From Pseudomonas gregormendelii (lineage in GTDB: Bacteria; Pseudomonadota; Gammaproteobacteria; Pseudomonadales; Pseudomonadaceae): 64,000 bases of DNA. Of the stretch, positions 61,110-64,000 are shown piece after piece (position 1 is the stretch's first letter; the number at the start of each line of letters is the position of its first letter). The stretch lies in the NCBI RefSeq assembly GCF_017114825.1, contig NZ_JADEVO010000002.1, positions 186,001 to 250,000 on the forward strand. Direction: 5' to 3'. The notes beneath the pieces are model-generated. The model ran no database searches and had not been told where the DNA came from. It saw nothing but the letters and a program-made list of their open reading frames with translations. The position numbers and the translations under genes were made by a program.

Positions 61110-62900
61110 ATGAAACTGGCGATGAAGTTGCGCACCCGGCTCTTTCTGAGCATTTCCGCGCTGATCACCGTCGCGCTGCTTGGGCTGTTGCTCGGGCTGG
61201 TCAGCGTGATGCAGATGGCCAGTTCCCAGCAGTCGCTGGTTCGCAACAATTTCGCCACCCTGGATCTGGGGCTGAAGCTGCGCCAGACCCTGGGTGACCA
61301 GTTGGTCGTCATGCTCAGCGAGAACCCTGACCGCGCGGCTTTCGATAAATCCAGGGATCACTACCTGCAGTTGCTCGACGAAGGCATTGCCAACGAACGG
61401 GTGAGTGACGGCTTCAAGTACGGTTTCAAGCAGGCCAAGGCTGACTACCAGGATTTTTTGCAGGCCTACGCGGATACGCGTAGCCCCTCCCATGTGTTGA
61501 GCGGAAACGAAGAGCTCACGGAAAAATTCAACAAACTGCGCAATGGTCTGCTTTCCGAGCACAAGCGCGCCCTGGATGCCATCTATGCAACTGAACGCTC
61601 AGCGCGAGACCGTGCCTTGTTGGTAGCCGGTCTGATCGGGCTGGTTGGCCTCGCGGTGCTGATTATCGGCTTTGTCACTGCCCATGCCATTGCCCGGCGT
61701 TTTGGTGCTCCGATCGAGGCGCTGGCCCAGGCGGCTGACAATATTGGCCAGGGCAATTTTGAAGTCACCCTGCCGATATCGTCAGCTGCGGAGATGAATC
61801 TGCTGACCAAGCGGTTTGGCATCATGGCCGAGGCCCTGCGCGAGCATCAGGCAACCAATGTTGACGAATTGCTCGCCGGCCAACAGCGCCTGCAAGCGGT
61901 GCTCGATAGCATCGATGACGGCTTGTTGATGATTGACCGCGAAGGACACCTGGAGCATTTGAACCCAGTGGCCCAACGGCAGCTGGGCTGGGACTCGGAC
62001 CGCTTGGGGCAGGGGTTGGGTTCGGCCCTCGAACGTCCGGAGCTCGATGGGCAGCTGCAGCTGGTGTTGCGCGGCGGCACCCTGGAGCGGGCTCCCGAAG
62101 ACCTGAGCATTGAGGTCGACGGCGAATCGCGGTTGCTCACCTACAGCTTGACGCCTGTGAGCCACACCCAGGGGCATATCCTCGGCGCGGTGATGGTGCT
62201 GCACGACGTGACCGAACAGCGTGCATTCGAACGGGTGCGCAGCGAGTTCGTGCTGCGGGCTTCCCATGAGTTGCGCACACCGGTCACCGGCATGCATATG
62301 GCGTTCGGCCTGTTCCGGGAAAGGGCCAAATTCCCGGAGGATTCTCGTGAAGCCGATCTGCTGGATACGGTAAACGAAGAGATGCAGCGGCTGATGCAGT
62401 TGATCAACGATCTGTTGAATTTTTCTCGTTACCAGAACGGTCTGCAGAAGCTCACGTTGGCGCCGTGCTCCATCGAAGATTTGCTGGAACAGGCCCGGGT
62501 GCGTTTCTGCGGGACCGCCCTGGCGAGCAATATCGATCTGGTGGTGGAAGTGCAGGAACCGTTGCCCCGGCTGCAGGCCGACCAGGCGCAGCTGGATCGT
62601 GTACTGGATAACCTTATTGATAATGCGCTGCGCCACACCTCCCCGGGCGGGCAGATTCGCCTGCAGGCAAGACGCCACGGCGAACGTGTGATCATCAGCG
62701 TAGAGGATAACGGCGAAGGCATTGCCTACGGCCAGCAGGGGCGGATTTTCGAGCCTTTCGTGCAGGTCGGTCGCAAGAAAGGCGGCGCGGGCCTCGGCCT
62801 GGCGCTGTGCAAGGAGATCGTGCAACTGCACGGTGGGCGAATGGGGGTTTACTCGCGACCGGGGCAGGGCACACAGTTTTACATGGCCCTGGCGGTCTGA
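61110..62900 (+). CDS. kinB: sensor histidine kinase KinB
   Basis: KinB is the inner-membrane sensor for AlgB. The 596-residue product has two membrane helices (about 12-34 and 171-195) around a periplasmic helical domain, then HAMP and a PAS domain (about 255-360; SIDDGLLMIDREGHLEHLNP). The dimerisation box is ASHELRTPVTGMH with phospho-acceptor His386, matching P. aeruginosa KinB closely. N box LDNLIDNALRHTS, G1 DNGEGIAYG and G2 GGAGLGLALCKEI complete the ATPase. It is convergent with the EAL gene, which ends seven bases away. Confidence 0.97.
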   Translation: MKLAMKLRTRLFLSISALITVALLGLLLGLVSVMQMASSQQSLVRNNFATLDLGLKLRQTLGDQLVVMLSENPDRAAFDKSRDHYLQLLDEGIANERVSDGFKYGFKQAKADYQDFLQAYADTRSPSHVLSGNEELTEKFNKLRNGLLSEHKRALDAIYATERSARDRALLVAGLIGLVGLAVLIIGFVTAHAIARRFGAPIEALAQAADNIGQGNFEVTLPISSAAEMNLLTKRFGIMAEALREHQATNVDELLAGQQRLQAVLDSIDDGLLMIDREGHLEHLNPVAQRQLGWDSDRLGQGLGSALERPELDGQLQLVLRGGTLERAPEDLSIEVDGESRLLTYSLTPVSHTQGHILGAVMVLHDVTEQRAFERVRSEFVLRASHELRTPVTGMHMAFGLFRERAKFPEDSREADLLDTVNEEMQRLMQLINDLLNFSRYQNGLQKLTLAPCSIEDLLEQARVRFCGTALASNIDLVVEVQEPLPRLQADQAQLDRVLDNLIDNALRHTSPGGQIRLQARRHGERVIISVEDNGEGIAYGQQGRIFEPFVQVGRKKGGAGLGLALCKEIVQLHGGRMGVYSRPGQGTQFYMALAV

Positions 62901-62907
62901 AGCGAGG

Positions 62908-64000
62908 TCAGGCCTCGTCGTCCAGACGACGGCCTGCCAGGCGTCGGCCACGGGTAATCAGTTCGATGAACTGCACTGCGCTCAATGCTCGAGCGAATAA
63001 CCAACCCTGACCGAACTTCACTCCTTCGCTGCTCAGGAAGGCGGCCTGGGCTTCATGTTCGATGCCTTCGGCAATCACCTTGAGTTGCAGGGCCTGGGCC
63101 ATGTGGATGATGTGCGGCGCCACGCCGCTGCTGGCAGCGTCATGTCCCAGGGCGTCGATAAACGCCTTGTCGATCTTCAGGCAGTCCACTGGCAGCGTTT
63201 GCAGATAGGCGAGGCTGCAATAGCCAGTGCCGAAGTCGTCAATCAGCACCTGGTGCCCGACGTCCCGCAAGGCTTGCAGGTTTTCCCGGGCGACGACTAC
63301 GTCGATCAATCCGCGCTCGGTCACTTCAAAGGCAATCTGCTTGGCGGCGACCCGGTGCAAGGTCAGCAAGCGGGCCATGACCTGGCCAACGCGCGGCACC
63401 ATCACATCGCATGCCGCGAGATTGACCGAGATGTACAGCTGGGGGTTGGCGCGCAGCAGTTGGCCCAACTGCTCCAATAATCGTTGCAGGACAAAATCAG
63501 TCATTTGGCGGATCTGGCCGGTATTCTCAGCCATGGGGATGAACAGGTCGGGGCTGGTGAGCGTGCCGTCCGGTCGGCGCCATCGAAGCAAGGCTTCGGC
63601 GCCGACGCAGTTGCGGCTGTCGAGGTCGAAAATCGGTTGATACAACACTTGCAGTTCGCCCCGGCGGATAGCGCCGCTGAGCTCGGCATCCATCGACTGG
63701 CGCTGCCGCACCAGCAGGAAGACCAGAAATCCGACAAAACCACCCAAGACCAGGCTGGCGGGGACCAGCCACCACCAGACCGGCGGCACGTGGATTCCCG
63801 TGCGCGGTGATATCAGCACCAACTGATAGGCGGGGTTATTGGTGGGCATGCGGTAGATCAGGTGTGTTTGGGTAATCTGCAAGGCATCGCGGCTTTTTGG
63901 CGACCAGACTTCCAGCGGCGGCCAGGCCTGCTCAGCACCGAGGACGGGTATGGCGCGTTTGCCATGGTCGAGCACCACGAGCAGGCTGCTACCTGGCGTC
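62908..64000 (-). CDS. CSS/EAL-domain c-di-GMP phosphodiesterase (5' end beyond window)
   Basis: The frame stays open to base 64000, so the N-terminus is outside the window; 364 codons are visible. The visible part starts in a periplasmic region, then a membrane helix (LVPASLVLGGFVGFLVFLLV), then the EAL domain. Catalytic residues look complete: EALLRW, ISVNLAACD, FEVTERGLID, DDFGTGYCSLAYL, LKIDKAF and AEGIEHEAQ. The layout is that of CSS-motif PDEs, which degrade c-di-GMP in response to periplasmic redox; the CSS cysteines would be upstream. The link to alginate control through neighbouring algB-kinB is only positional. Confidence 0.93.
   Translation of the reverse strand, partial: TPGSSLLVVLDHGKRAIPVLGAEQAWPPLEVWSPKSRDALQITQTHLIYRMPTNNPAYQLVLISPRTGIHVPPVWWWLVPASLVLGGFVGFLVFLLVRQRQSMDAELSGAIRRGELQVLYQPIFDLDSRNCVGAEALLRWRRPDGTLTSPDLFIPMAENTGQIRQMTDFVLQRLLEQLGQLLRANPQLYISVNLAACDVMVPRVGQVMARLLTLHRVAAKQIAFEVTERGLIDVVVARENLQALRDVGHQVLIDDFGTGYCSLAYLQTLPVDCLKIDKAFIDALGHDAASSGVAPHIIHMAQALQLKVIAEGIEHEAQAAFLSSEGVKFGQGWLFARALSAVQFIELITRGRRLAGRRLDDEA

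Overview
This is the chromosomal replication-origin region of a Pseudomonas, most likely of the P. fluorescens group. Reading left to right it contains parA, rsmG, mnmG, mnmE, yidC, yidD, rnpA and rpmH on the minus strand, then oriC, then dnaA, dnaN, recF and gyrB on the plus strand. This is the usual pseudomonad origin layout. The proteins read closely like known Pseudomonas ones, the REP-type GGGAGC..GCTCGC intergenic palindromes are typical of fluorescent pseudomonads, and the algB-kinB, betC and hdtS-type genes fit as well. No rRNA, tRNA, CRISPR array, insertion sequence or prophage was seen.

Region 1 (1-19 kb) is the origin core. oriC lies between rpmH and dnaA, with an AT-rich stretch followed by four perfect DnaA boxes and two near-matches. 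A second, smaller DnaA-box cluster lies upstream of mnmG. Two parS centromere sites for ParB lie inside recF. A three-gene iron-uptake module (FecI-type sigma factor, FecR-type anti-sigma factor, TonB-dependent siderophore receptor) sits between mnmG and mnmE and interrupts an otherwise housekeeping minus-strand run. A good Fur box lies in front of the sigma factor.

Region 2 (19-35.5 kb) is housekeeping: an HdtS/PlsC-type acyltransferase, gmhB, glyS, glyQ, tag, an LpxL-type acyltransferase, a small TPR protein, trkA, rsmB, fmt, def, a LysM protein, dprA, tsaC, a quinone reductase, hemF and aroE. Region 3 (35.5-40.8 kb) holds a SulP anion transporter and the choline-sulfate genes choX and betC with a divergent LysR-type regulator. 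Region 4 (40.8-42.9 kb) is an AT-rich island with one orphan gene. Its product carries a metzincin-like zinc motif (HEMIHYAGYID) and a serine-rich N-terminus, and it is the best candidate here for something undescribed.

Region 5 (42.9-58 kb) is mostly transport and envelope: a citrate transporter, a TerC-family protein, a Na/Pi cotransporter, an M16 peptidase, a DUF5924-type membrane protein, a four-gene Mla/MCE-type lipid transporter, a fused SpmA-SpmB-like protein and the glutamate symporter gltP. Region 6 (58-64 kb) has a lysozyme inhibitor, two small membrane proteins, the alginate two-component pair algB-kinB, and the 3' part of a CSS-EAL c-di-GMP phosphodiesterase.

One window-wide pattern stands out. 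By eye there are at least 24 perfect copies of the 9-base DnaA box TTATCCACA (both strands) between 1.0 and 40.6 kb, many of them inside genes, and none seen from 40.7 to 64 kb. All calls come from reading the sequence; no search was run.
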